Assembly: GCF_000210075.1 (NCBI RefSeq) | Contig: NC_021017.1 | Location: 3,058,806-3,106,866 of the forward strand | Direction: 5' to 3' | From: Bacteroides xylanisolvens XB1A | Lineage (GTDB): Bacteria > Bacteroidota > Bacteroidia > Bacteroidales > Bacteroidaceae | DNA: 48,061 nucleotides | In this document: piece after piece, positions 1 through 9,289 of the stretch | Numbering within the stretch: the stretch's first letter is position 1 | Layout of the letters: each line of letters starts with the position of its first letter | The notes under the pieces: model-generated | Database searches by the model: none | What the model was told of the DNA's origin: nothing | The model's input: the letters and a program-made list of their open reading frames with translations, nothing else | Made by a program: the position numbers and the translations under genes

Positions 1-64
1 GGCCTGCAGCCTGTCAAAAAAGAAAGTCTGACAAACATTTATTATAATAATTGGTATAAAAACA

Positions 65-448
65 ATGAGACATTCAAGAACCCATTCATTTTTACGATTC
101 TCCCCTATGGGCAAAGTGACAGACGTATTGGCATCCCTTATCGGGCGCATACCTGCCGGAACAGCCTTCCTGCTGGCATGACTGGCCACATGAGCAGCCC
201 CCGCATCCGCTGCCGGTGACGGGTCTGCCGGGCTGGTACAGGCCACGCAGATGGTGAACAGCTATTTTGACCCCGCCGTAAAACTGATTTATGCGGCCGG
301 CGCGCTCTGCGGCCTTATCGGGGCCATCCGCGTGTATTCCAAGTTCTCGTCGGGCGATCCGGACACGGGCAAGACCGCCGGCAGCTGGTTCGGGGCCTGC
401 GTGTTCCTGATCGTGGCGGCTACGGTACTGAGGTCGTTCTTCCTGTAA
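65..448 (+). CDS. traE: TraE, small membrane protein (DUF4134), with two in-frame UGA
   Basis: Conjugative transfer protein of the VirB2/VirB3-like small-subunit class, predicted in the inner membrane. From 251 on, the sequence is typical of the family: a Y-F-D-P motif, a membrane segment, the K-F-S-S-G-D-P-D-T block and a second membrane segment ending R-S-F-F-L. The same frame runs back to an ATG at 65 (another at 107) but is broken by UGA at 179-181 and 191-193. With both read as Trp, the N-terminus becomes a normal signal peptide: basic region, hydrophobic stretch, then an A-S-A cleavage site. Starting at 251 would remove this exported N-terminus. The traF gene follows 12 bases later. The family call is firm; the start and the state of the first 60 codons are uncertain. 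Confidence 0.75.
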
Positions 449-460
449 CCCCCATGCCAT

Positions 461-811
461 ATGGAATACAAGCTGAACAAGGGCGTCGGGCAGGACGTGG
501 AGTTCTGCGGCCTGAAGGCGCAGTACCTCTATCTCTTTGCCGGCGGTCTGCTCGCCGTCTTCCTCGTGTTCGTCATCCTCTACATGGCGGGCGTGAACCG
601 TCTGTTCTGCATCGCCCTCTGTGTCATATCGGCCTCGGGAATCACCCTGGGCGTGTTCCGCCTGAACAGGAAATACGGCCCCCACGGGCTGATGAAGCTG
701 GCGGCGGCAGGTTACCGTCCCTATTACATCATCAACAGAAAACGTATCACCTCACTTTTTAAACGAAGAAAATATGCGAAACATACTCAAAGCGTCCACC
801 CTGGAAAGTAA
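461..811 (+). CDS. traF: TraF conjugative transfer protein (VirB3-like)
   Basis: Small inner-membrane protein of 116 residues from the DUF4133/TraF family of Bacteroidales conjugative transposons. The N-terminus (M-E-Y-K-L-N-K-G) is typical. Two adjacent hydrophobic segments lie at about residues 25-45 and 48-65, followed by R-L-N-R-K-Y-G-x-H-G-L-M-K, a family hallmark. The tail is strongly basic. The start is 12 bases after the traE stop. The end overlaps the traG start by 38 bases, so the genes are probably translationally coupled. In VirB systems the equivalent protein works with the VirB4 ATPase, which fits the traF-traG order. It is intact. Confidence 0.88.
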   Translation: MEYKLNKGVGQDVEFCGLKAQYLYLFAGGLLAVFLVFVILYMAGVNRLFCIALCVISASGITLGVFRLNRKYGPHGLMKLAAAGYRPYYIINRKRITSLFKRRKYAKHTQSVHPGK

Positions 812-3275
812 GTTCCCCCTTCTTGCCGTCGAGGACGGGTGCATCCTCTCCAAGGACGCAGACGTGACCGTCGGCTTCAAGGTCCGCCTGCCGGAGGTCT
901 TCACCCTCACCTCCGATGATTACGAGGCCATGCACGGCGCATGAGCGAAGGCCATCAGGGTATTGCCCTGCCATACCATCGTCCACCGTCAGGACTGGTT
1001 CCTGGAGGAGAGCTACAGGGCACGCACCGACAGGGAGGAGCCGGGATTCCTGGACCGCAGCTTCGAGCTTCATTTCAACGAGCGGCCCTTCCTGAACCAT
1101 TTTTCGTACCTGTTCATCACCCGTACCACGAAGGAACGCATGCGGCAGCAGAGCAACTTCTCCGTCCTTTGCAGGGGGCATATCCTCCCCAGGGAGGTCC
1201 GGGACAAGGACGGCATCCTCCGCTTCCTGGAAGCCGTGGAGCAGTTCGGGCGTATCATCTGCGATTCCGGGCTGGTCCGTCTGGAACGGCTCACGACGGA
1301 GGAGATCACCGGAAAGGGAAAGGAGGCCGGCCTGGTGGAGAAATACTTCTCCCTCTCGCAGGAGGACACCACCACGCTGGAGGATATCCGGCTCGGGGGC
1401 GCGGAAATGCGCATCGGCGACAAACGGCTCTCGGTGCATACGCTTTCCGACGCGGACGACCTGCCCTCCGCGGTACGGACGGACGGGCGTTATGAGAAAT
1501 ACTCCACGGACCGCAGCGACTGCCGCCTTTCCTTTGCCGCCCCCGTCGGGCTGATGCTGCCCTATAACCATATCTGCAATCAGTACGTGTTCATAGATGA
1601 TCCGTCGGAAACCCTCCGGCATTTCGAGAAAGCGGCCAGGAATATGCGCTCCCTTTCACGTTACAGCCGTGCCAACGAGATCAACCGGCAGTGGACGGAG
1701 GAATACCTGAACGAGGCGCATTCCTTCGGGCTGGTTCCCGTGCGCTGCCACTGCAACGTCATGGTCTGGTCGGAGGACAGGGAGAGGTTGAGGAACATCC
1801 GGAACGACACCGGATCGGCCCTGGCACAGATGGGCTGCAAGCCCCGGCACAATACCGTGGACGCGCCGACCCTTTACTGGGCGGGCATCCCCGGCGGGGA
1901 GGGTGATTTTCCCGCCGAGGAGTCCTTCCACACGTTCATCGAACAGGCGGCCTGCCTCTTCATCGGGGAGACGAACCATGCCTCCTCCCTCTCGCCCTTC
2001 GGCATCAAGATGGCGGACCGGCTCAGCGGCAGGCCCATCCATCTGGACATCTCGGACGAGCCGATGAAGCGGGGCATCACGACCAACCGCAACAAATTCA
2101 TCCTGGGGCCTTCGGGCAGCGGCAAGTCCTTCTTCACCAACCATCTCGTGCGCAACTATTACGAGCAGGGCGCACACATCCTGCTGGTGGATACGGGAAA
2201 CAGCTACAAGGGGCTGTGCCGGCTCATCCATGAGCGCACCCGCAGGGAGGACGGGATCTACATAACGTATGAGGAGGACCGCCCGATCACCTTCAACCCC
2301 TTCTACAGCGAGGACCGGCAGTTCGACGTGGAAAAGAGGGAGAGCATCAAGACGCTGATCCTGACCTTGTGGAAACGGGAGGATGAGGTGCCGAAACGCT
2401 CCGAGGAGGTCGCCCTTTCCGGCGCGGTGAACGCCTATATCCGCAGGATTACGGACAACCCGGAACTCCGGCCGGACTTCAACGGGTTCTACGAGTTCGT
2501 CCGTGACGACTACCGCCGGATGATGGAGAAAAAGAGGGTGCGTGAGAAGGACTTCGACATCGACGGGTTCCTGAACGTGCTGGAACCGTTCTACAAGGGA
2601 GGGGACTATGACTTCCTTCTGAACTCGGACAAGGAGATCGACCTGACCCACAAACGGTTCATCGTCTTCGAGCTGGACAACATATCATCGAACAAGGTGC
2701 TGCTTCCGGTGGTGACGCTCATCATCATGGAGACGTTCATCTCCAAGATGCGCCGTTTGAAAGGCGTCCGTAAGATGATATTACTGGAAGAGGCCTGGAA
2801 ATCACTGATGTCCCCCAATATGGCCACCTATGTCTTGTACCTTTTCAAGACGGTCAGAAAGTATTTCGGGGAGGCCGTGGTGGTGACGCAGGAGGTGGAC
2901 GACATCATCTCGTCCCCGATTGTGAAGGAGGCCATCATCAACAATTCGGACTGCAAGATCCTGCTGGACCAGAGGAAATACCTCAACAAGTTCGAACGGA
3001 TACAGACTCTTTTAGGACTGACCGGCAAGGAATGCTCGCAGATCCTCTCCATCAACCGTGCCAACGATCCCTCACGCAGGTACAGGGAGGTATGGATCGG
3101 ACTGGGAGGCGTGCAGTCGGCCGTCTATGCCACGGAGACCTCCACGGCCGAGTACCTTACCTACACGACGGAGGAGGGCGAGAAGCTGGAAGTGGAACGG
3201 ATGGCGGCAAAGACCGGCAGCATGGAACAGGCCATACGGGTGTTGGCCGCCGAAAAGAACAGCGGCAGGAGATAA
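774..3275 (+). CDS. traG: TraG, VirB4-like conjugation ATPase, with one in-frame UGA
   Basis: This ATPase powers assembly of the mating apparatus at the inner membrane. Read from ATG 774 it has 833 codons, the family's usual size. Walker A is G-P-S-G-S-G-K-S at residues 445-452. The Walker B region (M-I-L-L-E-E-A-W) is at about 668-675. A V-V-T-Q-E-V-D-D motif and the C-terminal I-N-N-S-D-C-K-I-L-L-D-Q block follow. The frame is interrupted once, at codon 57 (942-944), by UGA. Family members as I remember them carry Trp there (x-W-x-K-A-I-x-x-L-P). A downstream start such as TTG 963 would lose 63 conserved residues. Seven other Trp codons in the gene are TGG. Upstream it overlaps traF; traI follows after 30 bases. 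Confidence 0.9.
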
Positions 3276-3305
3276 TCTTTGTAAAACAATTAAAGGAACG
3301 ATTCA

Positions 3306-3932
3306 ATGAAACGAAAAATTTTCAGCGCATTGTGCGCCTTTTTACTTACCGTACCGGCCATGCACGCGCAATGGGTGGTGACCGACCCGGGCAACCTGGC
3401 GCAGGGCATCGTGAACAGCGTCAACGAGATGGTGGAGACTTCCGAGACGGCGCAGAACGCCATGTCCACCTTCAAGGAGGCCTCGAAAATCTATGAGCAA
3501 AGCCGGAAATACTACGACATGCTCAAGAGCGTGAACTCGCTGGTGAGCGGGAGCCTGAAGGTCAAGGAGTCGGTGCTGATGCTCTCGGAAATCTCGGAGA
3601 GCTACGTGACGAACTACGGGAAGATGCTCACCGACGGGAACTACACGCAGCGGGAACTGGATGCCATCGCCTTCGGCTACAACAACATCATGAAGAAAAG
3701 CAGCGCGTCCGTGGCCGGGCTGAAGGACATCATCAACCCCACCGGCATGTCCATGACCGACAAGGAGCGGCTGGACCTCATAGAAAGGGTGTACCGCGAG
3801 ATGAGGCATTACAGGACGCTGGTGAACTACTACACCCGCAAGAACCTGCGCGTCTCCTACCTGCGGGCCAGGGAGAAGGGCGAGACCGAGCAGGTCCTGA
3901 AGCTTTACGGGGAGGACGAACGCTATTGGTAA
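3306..3932 (+). CDS. traI: TraI conjugative transfer protein (DUF4141)
   Basis: Exported protein of 208 residues. The signal peptide spans residues 1-21 with cleavage after M-H-A, followed by Q-W-V-V-T-D-P-G-N-L-A-Q-G-I-V-N-S, which is characteristic of the Bacteroidales TraI/DUF4141 family (TrbJ/VirB5-like). The rest is mostly helical and probably coiled-coil, with a conserved Y-Y-T-R-K-N-L segment near the C-terminus. It sits between the ATPase gene and traJ, as in CTnDOT. Its length matches the family and no interruption is seen. The exact role in pilus or channel assembly is not established by the sequence. Confidence 0.88.
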   Translation: MKRKIFSALCAFLLTVPAMHAQWVVTDPGNLAQGIVNSVNEMVETSETAQNAMSTFKEASKIYEQSRKYYDMLKSVNSLVSGSLKVKESVLMLSEISESYVTNYGKMLTDGNYTQRELDAIAFGYNNIMKKSSASVAGLKDIINPTGMSMTDKERLDLIERVYREMRHYRTLVNYYTRKNLRVSYLRAREKGETEQVLKLYGEDERYW

Positions 3933-3955
3933 ACCTTTAAAAAGATACAGACTAT

Positions 3956-4975
3956 ATGGTATTGCTATCCCTATCTTTCGACAGCCTGCACGGTATCCTG
4001 CGCCGGCTGTATGACGAGATGACCGAGCTCTGCCAGCCGATGATGACGCTGGCCACGGCCATCGCCGCCCTGGGCGCGCTCTTCTACATAGCCTACCGCG
4101 TGTGGCAGTCCCTCTCGCGTGCCGAGCCGGTGGACGTGTTCGGCATGCTGCGTCCCTTCTGCCTGGGCATCTGCATCCTGTTCTTCGACGTGATCGTGCT
4201 GGGAAGCCTGAACGGTATCCTGAGCCCCGTCGTGCAGGGAACAGGTGCCATGCTCCACGACCAGACCTTCGACGTGAGGAAGTTCCAGGAGGAAAAGGAC
4301 AGGCTGCTCTCCGAGATGCCCCTGAAGGTGGCCGTGACCGGGGAGTTCAACCCCACGGACGAGGAGCTGGAGAAGGAGATCGTCGACATGGGCTGGAATG
4401 AGGAGGACTACGCGGTGATGCAGCGGATGTCCCACACCTGCTATTCGTTCTCCCTGCAAGGCATCGTGCAGACCATCATGCGCAAAGTGATGGAGTTCTT
4501 TTTCCGTGCCGCCTCGCTGGTGGTGGACACGATCCGCACCTTCTTTCTCATCGTCCTCTCCGTGCTGGGTCCCTTCGCTTTCGCGGTATCGGTCTTCGAC
4601 GGTTTCCAGAACACGCTCATCCAGTGGCTGGCCCGTTATATCAGCGTATATCTCTGGCTGCCCATCTCCGACCTGCTCGGGGTGATGCTCGCCAGGATAC
4701 AGACGCTGGTGCTGCAAAGCGAGATGGAAATGATCCGGGATCCCCTGAGCGTCTTCTCCCCGGACGGATCGACGGCCATCTATCTGGTGTTCATGCTCAT
4801 AGGGCTGGTCGGGTACTTCTGTGTCCCCACCGTGGCGAACTGGGTGGTACAGGCCGGCGGTATGGGTGCGTACAACCGCAACATGAACAATACGGCGGGC
4901 AAGGCCGCCAACGTGGGCGGGGCCGTGGCAGGGGCATCCACGGGCAACGTGGCCGGAGTATTGCTGAAGAAATAA
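3956..4975 (+). CDS. traJ: TraJ, VirB6-like inner-membrane channel protein
   Basis: Polytopic membrane protein of 339 residues that matches Bacteroidales TraJ. Hydrophobic segments lie near residues 27-48, 65-85, 190-215 and 268-290. The family blocks F-Y-I-A-Y-R-V-W-Q-S-L and Y-I-S-V-Y-L-W-L-P-I-S-D are present. The small-residue-rich C-terminus (A-G-A-S-T-G-N-V-A-G) is also typical. By analogy with VirB6 it forms part of the inner-membrane translocation channel. The start at 3956 is 23 bases after the traI stop, and traK begins 37 bases after the traJ stop. It is intact, and all five of its Trp codons are TGG. Confidence 0.88.
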   Translation: MVLLSLSFDSLHGILRRLYDEMTELCQPMMTLATAIAALGALFYIAYRVWQSLSRAEPVDVFGMLRPFCLGICILFFDVIVLGSLNGILSPVVQGTGAMLHDQTFDVRKFQEEKDRLLSEMPLKVAVTGEFNPTDEELEKEIVDMGWNEEDYAVMQRMSHTCYSFSLQGIVQTIMRKVMEFFFRAASLVVDTIRTFFLIVLSVLGPFAFAVSVFDGFQNTLIQWLARYISVYLWLPISDLLGVMLARIQTLVLQSEMEMIRDPLSVFSPDGSTAIYLVFMLIGLVGYFCVPTVANWVVQAGGMGAYNRNMNNTAGKAANVGGAVAGASTGNVAGVLLKK

Positions 4976-5012
4976 AGATGAACCGGGTAATAACATTCAT
5001 TCATTTCAAGAC

Positions 5013-5636
5013 ATGGAATTCAAGAGCTTAAAAAACATCGAGTCCTCGTTCAGGCAGATCCGCCTGTTCAGTATCGTCTTCCTCGCCTCCTGCACCCTCC
5101 TGACCGGTTTTTCCGTCTGGAAGTCCTACCGGTTCGCCGAGGCGCAGCGGGAGAAGATCTACGTGCTGGACGAGGGGAAGTCGCTCATCATGGCCCTCTC
5201 GCAGGATGCCGCACGCAACCGCCCGGTGGAAGCGAGGGAGCACGTGCGCCGCCTGCACGAGCTGTTCTTCACGCTGGCCCCCGACAAGGCGGCCATCGAG
5301 TCGAACATAAACCGGGCAATGTACCTGGCCGACAAGAGCCTGTACGGGTATTACCGGGACTGGAACGAGAAAGGGTTTTACAACCGGCTCATCAGCGGGA
5401 ACGTCAACCAGACGATAGTGGTGGACAGCATGGGCTGCGATTTCGACAGCTATCCCTACCGCGTCACCACCTATGCCCGGCAGATGATCATCCGGGGAAG
5501 CAACATCACCGAACGCTCCCTGGTGACACGCTGCCGCCTGCAGAGCACGGTCCGCTCGGACAACAACCCGCAAGGGTTCCTTGCGGAGCATTTCGAGATT
5601 CTGGAAAACAGGGACCTGCGTACCGTGGAAAGGTAA
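5013..5636 (+). CDS. traK: TraK, VirB8-like conjugation protein
   Basis: Bitopic inner-membrane protein of 207 residues. A single membrane segment (about residues 19-38) follows a short cytoplasmic N-terminus that begins M-E-F-K-S-L-K-N-I-E, the family start. The periplasmic part carries the L-Y-G-Y-Y-R-D-W-N-E-K-G-F-Y-N block and the terminal N-P-Q-G-F-L-A-E-H-F-E-I motif of Bacteroidales TraK. VirB8-type proteins bridge the inner-membrane channel and the outer core. It is intact, in the same operon as traJ and traL. Confidence 0.88.
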   Translation: MEFKSLKNIESSFRQIRLFSIVFLASCTLLTGFSVWKSYRFAEAQREKIYVLDEGKSLIMALSQDAARNRPVEAREHVRRLHELFFTLAPDKAAIESNINRAMYLADKSLYGYYRDWNEKGFYNRLISGNVNQTIVVDSMGCDFDSYPYRVTTYARQMIIRGSNITERSLVTRCRLQSTVRSDNNPQGFLAEHFEILENRDLRTVER

Positions 5637-5676
5637 CGCTCCCTATGGTAGTCAATCATTTGATAGCATTTTCACA

Positions 5677-5973
5677 ATGGGAACAAAGTCAACAGTCAAA
5701 GAAAAGGCGAAGGCTTATCTGGAAAGTCTTTCAGAGAAACAAAAACGGGGCATCCTCATAGCCATGCTGGTCTTCACCTGCATCGCATCGGGCATCGTCC
5801 TGCTGCGCGCAGCAGGACGGCTGACACCGGCAAGGGAGCGCATGGAGCTTCCCTTCGGGGAAGGCAGCCTCTCGGATACCCTGCGCAGGCTGCCTGATCC
5901 CCTGAGGGGACAGGAAACAAACATTTACCGGACCATTAAACAACCCCAGCAGAATGGAAAACAGGAAAAGTAA
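5677..5973 (+). CDS. traL: TraL, small membrane protein (DUF3989)
   Basis: Protein of 98 residues with one hydrophobic segment (about residues 25-43) after a charged N-terminus. The middle contains L-P-F-G-E-G-S and the tail is polar and ends Q-Q-N-G-K-Q-E-K. Size and position between traK and traM match TraL of CTnDOT-like elements. I chose ATG 5677 because it gives the family's usual length; the frame stays open further upstream without a better start. The 3' end overlaps traM by 20 bases, so translational coupling is likely. The function within the apparatus is not known in detail. Confidence 0.8.
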   Translation: MGTKSTVKEKAKAYLESLSEKQKRGILIAMLVFTCIASGIVLLRAAGRLTPARERMELPFGEGSLSDTLRRLPDPLRGQETNIYRTIKQPQQNGKQEK

Positions 5974-7261
5974 CATGGAAGAAGAACACGTGCCCGTCGG
6001 GGAAGCCCCGGAAGGCACACGGCCGGCAGAAGCCGGTTCCGTCCCCTCCGAAGGGACAAAAACGGAAAAACGGCTTAGCGGGGAGGAAATCCTGCGCCAC
6101 AGGAAATACATCGTCATACCGGTCTTCGTACTGGTATTCCTTGCGGTCCTCTACTGAATATTCGCCCCTTCCGGTGACAGCGGGAAAACGGTGGCGGGCA
6201 GTTCGGGATTCAACGTGAACGTGCCGGAACCTACGACGGTCCAACTGGAAGGGAATAAAACGGACGTTTATGAAAGGCAGCAGGACCGGCGCGAGAAAGA
6301 CAGACGGATGCAGTCGCTTTCCGACCTTGCCGGAAGGTTGTTGGAAGGTAAAGGACAGACGGACGGCGTATCCGGTCCGGACGGAAGCATACGGCAGTCG
6401 GCGGACACCTACGAAAGGATCACCGAGCAGTTGGAGACCTTCTATGAGACACCGCAGGAAACGGCCGGCGGCCTGGAACAGAAGGTGGACGAGCTGAACC
6501 GCCGGTTGGAAGAGGCGGAAGCGGAAAACCGGCGCGCGGAATCCCGCGAGCGGATGATGGAACAGTCCTACCGGATGGCCGCCAGGTATCTGAACCCTAA
6601 ACCGGAAGCCACGCCCGGCGAGGCGGAGGAGGAAGAAAAGCCGGAGCCTGTCCCCGTCAGCCGGGCGGAGAGCGGAACGACCTCCGCCCTGAAGCAGCCG
6701 CTGGCGGATTCCGCGTTTGTCGCCTCACTTGTCGTGGAGAGGAACTACGGTTTCAACACGGCGGTGGGCAGCAGCTACCGGATGGGGATGAACACCATCC
6801 CGGCCTGCATTTCCGAGAGCCAGACCCTCGAGCAGGGAGGACGGGTGAAGCTGCGCCTGCTCGAGCCCCTGCAGGCTGGAAGTGTCACCATACCGGCCAA
6901 CAGCCCGGTGACCGGCACGGCCGACATCCGGGGGGAACGCCTGGACATCCTGGTAAGCAGCATCGAATATGCCGGCAATATCATCCCGGTGGAACTGGCC
7001 ACATATGACATTGACGGGCAGCGGGGCATCTTCGTGCCGGGATCGGAAAGCCGGACGGCCGCCAAGGAGGTATTGGGGGACGTGAGCCAGAGCATGGGAG
7101 GCAGCATCTCCTTCGCCGGTTCCGCCGGGCAGCAGGTGGCGATGGACCTCACGCGGGGTGTCCTGCAGGGCGGGACACGGTTCATCTCGCAGCGGGTCAA
7201 GGCGGTCAAGGTAAAGCTGAAGGCCGGATACAGGGTGTTGCTGGTCACAAAAAAACAATAA
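5954..7261 (+). CDS. traM: TraM, VirB10-like protein, with one in-frame UGA
   Basis: VirB10-type protein thought to span from the inner membrane to the outer-membrane core. It has 435 codons from ATG 5954. It has an acidic, proline-rich cytoplasmic N-terminus and a membrane segment at about residues 54-70. A coiled-coil, Glu/Arg-rich region spans about 90-210. The C-terminal domain begins near residue 240 (F-V-A-S-L-V-V-E-R-N-Y-G-F-N-T-A-V-G). UGA at 6155-6157 (codon 68) falls in the membrane segment, between V-L-Y and I-F-A-P-S-G, where the family usually has an aromatic residue, often Trp. I find no other Trp codon in the gene. The next possible start, GTG 6191, would remove the membrane anchor. 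The downstream frame is full length and undamaged. Confidence 0.85.
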
Positions 7262-7297
7262 CAAGGTTTAACTGTAATTTTTAAACAATCATTCAAG

Positions 7298-8191
7298 ATG
7301 AGAACATTCATTCTTTTAATCATGGCTGCGCTGGCGGGAATGACCTGCCGGGCACAGGAGTGCAAGCCGGAGGGCGGGGTCAGAACCCTGACCGCCGGCC
7401 AGCATATCACGCCCTACAGGATCGGCGTGCCGTTCAGCAAGACGGTCCATGTCCTTTTCCCTGCGGAAGTCCGCTATGTCGACCTGGGCAGCACGGACAT
7501 CATCGCGGGCAAGGCGGACGGCGTGGAGAACGTGGTGCGCGTAAAGGCGGCCGTCCGTAATTTCCCGGGCGAGACGAACTTCTCGGTCATCACGGGCGAC
7601 GGCTCGTTCTATTCATTCCTCGTCTCCTACGAGGAGGAGCCGGAAGCGTTGAACATCAACATGGACAGCCGGTTTCCGACGGGACCCTCCACAGGTGGGA
7701 GTGCCGTCCGTGTGACCGAGCTCGGCGAGGAGGACCCTTCGGTCATCGCCAGCCTGATGTACACCGTCCACCGCCTGGACCGCAGGGACGTGAAGCATAT
7801 CGGCTGCCGCCAGTTCGGGATGCAGGCCCTGCTCAAGGGGATCTATGTGCATAAGGACCTGCTGTTCCTCCATATCTCGCTGACCAATTCCTCACATGTG
7901 CCCTTCGACATCGACTTCGTGCGTTTCAAGGTGGTGGACAAGAAAGTGACCAAACGTACGGCGCAGCAGGAAACCTACATCGAGCCGGTGCGTGCGCTCA
8001 ACGAACTGAGGCGTATAGGGGGCAAAGGGGAAGGACGCATCGTCTATGCTTTCCACAAGGTGGTCATCCCCGATGACAAGCTCATCGAGGTGGAGATTTA
8101 CGAAAAAGGCGGCGGACGCCACCAGCGGTTCCATATCGAGAACAGCGACCTGGTGGATGCCGGACTGGTGGACGAACTGGTAAAGGAGTAA
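7298..8191 (+). CDS. traN: TraN, VirB9-like outer-core protein (DUF4138)
   Basis: Exported protein of 297 residues with a signal peptide (M-R-T-F-I-L-L-I-M-A-A-L-A) that ends around C-R-A-Q. The domain after it has a beta-rich pattern (F-S-K-T-V-H-V-L-F-P and Y-V-D-L-G-S). The C-terminal half contains G-C-R-Q-F-G-M-Q-A-L-L-K-G-I-Y-V and V-P-F-D-I-D-F-V-R-F-K-V, both typical of Bacteroidales TraN. It probably pairs with TraM in the outer-membrane core. The traO start follows after four bases. It is intact. Confidence 0.88.
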   Translation: MRTFILLIMAALAGMTCRAQECKPEGGVRTLTAGQHITPYRIGVPFSKTVHVLFPAEVRYVDLGSTDIIAGKADGVENVVRVKAAVRNFPGETNFSVITGDGSFYSFLVSYEEEPEALNINMDSRFPTGPSTGGSAVRVTELGEEDPSVIASLMYTVHRLDRRDVKHIGCRQFGMQALLKGIYVHKDLLFLHISLTNSSHVPFDIDFVRFKVVDKKVTKRTAQQETYIEPVRALNELRRIGGKGEGRIVYAFHKVVIPDDKLIEVEIYEKGGGRHQRFHIENSDLVDAGLVDELVKE

Positions 8192-8195
8192 TGCC

Positions 8196-8780
8196 ATGAG
8201 AAAGTATCTGTTTATAACAATGTGCGCCTTCCTGTCCCTTTGGGCGGGCAAGGTTTCCGCCCAACGCTACCTGCTCGGGCAGACGGGGCTTGAACTGAGG
8301 CTGGGCGGCGTGGATGACTTCGGAAAGAACGTAAGGCACCTGAGAGGGAATTTCCAGGTCGGGATAGCCCTGAGCCGCTACAACCGTAACCGCTCGCGCT
8401 GGGTGGTCGGTGCGGACTATGTGAAGAAACACTATGCCTACAAGGAGGTGGCCGTTCCCAAGGAGCAGTTCACCGCGGAGGCGGGCTGTCTCTTCCCGTT
8501 CCTCTCGGACAGGGGCAGGAACGTGTTCCTCTCTGCCGGACTGTCCGCGCTGGCCGGCTATGAGAGGGTAAACCGGAACGGCAGGCTCCTTTATGACGGG
8601 GCGACCCTGCTGCACAAAGGGGCCTTCATCTACGGCTTCGCCCCGGCATTCGAGATGGAGGCGTTCCTTACGGACCGCTGGGCTTTTCTTTTCAATGTAC
8701 GGCAGCGTGTCTTCTTCAGCTCGTCCGTAGGGCATTTCCATACGGTAGTGGCCGTCGGACTGAAATACATCATCGATTAA
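8196..8780 (+). CDS. traO: TraO conjugative transfer protein, probable outer-membrane barrel
   Basis: Protein of 194 residues with a cleavable signal peptide ending K-V-S-A-Q. The remainder alternates short beta strands with turns and closes with H-F-H-T-V-V-A-V-G-L-K-Y-I-I-D, a terminal strand typical of small outer-membrane beta-barrels. The motifs Q-F-T-A-E-A-G and A-F-I-Y-G-F match TraO of CTnDOT-type elements. It is tightly coupled to traN, four bases upstream. In CTnDOT the next gene is traP (primase-like); here it is missing and a traQ-type gene follows directly. Confidence 0.85.
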   Translation: MRKYLFITMCAFLSLWAGKVSAQRYLLGQTGLELRLGGVDDFGKNVRHLRGNFQVGIALSRYNRNRSRWVVGADYVKKHYAYKEVAVPKEQFTAEAGCLFPFLSDRGRNVFLSAGLSALAGYERVNRNGRLLYDGATLLHKGAFIYGFAPAFEMEAFLTDRWAFLFNVRQRVFFSSSVGHFHTVVAVGLKYIID

Positions 8781-8800
8781 TCTTTTAAGAACTGGAAACA

Positions 8801-9274
8801 ATGAAAACAGGAACATTCATCATGGGATGCGCGCTGGCTCTGCTGGCGTGCACCTTTGCCGGCTGCGACGACCGTCTGGAAGTGCGGCAGGCATACGACT
8901 TCTCGCTCTCTTCCTGGTACCTGCAGGAAGGCATCGCGCCCGACGAGACGGTGGAGATCCGCCTGACACTTGACCGCGAGGGGGATTACCGGGAGGCCCG
9001 TTACCGCATCGGATACATACAGCTGGAGGGTGACGGCGAGGTGTTCACCGCGGACGGAATCAGGCTGGTGAACCGCGAGCTGACGGAACTCTCCGGCATC
9101 GCGGGGCTGGACACGACGGACATCCGCCGCCAGGTGTTCACCCTTTTTTTCCGGAACACGGGAGAGGACAATCCCGGGATCCGCTTCGTGGCGGTAGACA
9201 ACTTCAGAGTGGAACGGACGCTGGACATCCCGTTCTCCATCGAGGACAGGGCAAATACGGATACAATCGACTAA
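8801..9274 (+). CDS. traQ: TraQ-type lipoprotein (DUF3872)
   Basis: Predicted lipoprotein of 157 residues. The signal ends at a lipobox-like C-T-F-A-G-C with the acceptor Cys at residue 22. The mature part is beta-rich, with R-L-E-V-R-Q-A-Y-D-F near its start, resembling the DUF3872 family found at the end of Bacteroidales tra operons. Charged beta strands (V-E-I-R-L-T-L and Y-R-I-G-Y-I-Q-L-E-G) suggest an Ig-like fold. The position after traO supports the call. Similarity in the second half is less obvious, so the symbol is moderately sure. Confidence 0.7.
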   Translation: MKTGTFIMGCALALLACTFAGCDDRLEVRQAYDFSLSSWYLQEGIAPDETVEIRLTLDREGDYREARYRIGYIQLEGDGEVFTADGIRLVNRELTELSGIAGLDTTDIRRQVFTLFFRNTGEDNPGIRFVAVDNFRVERTLDIPFSIEDRANTDTID

Positions 9275-9289
9275 CGGGAGACGGAAGCT

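Noticed and set aside
759..1622. Long open frame on the - strand opposite traG
   Set aside because: It mirrors a conserved tra gene in GC-rich DNA, where long antisense frames are expected. It has no recognisable motif. The same holds for the - strand frames at 1656-2651 and 3971-4996.
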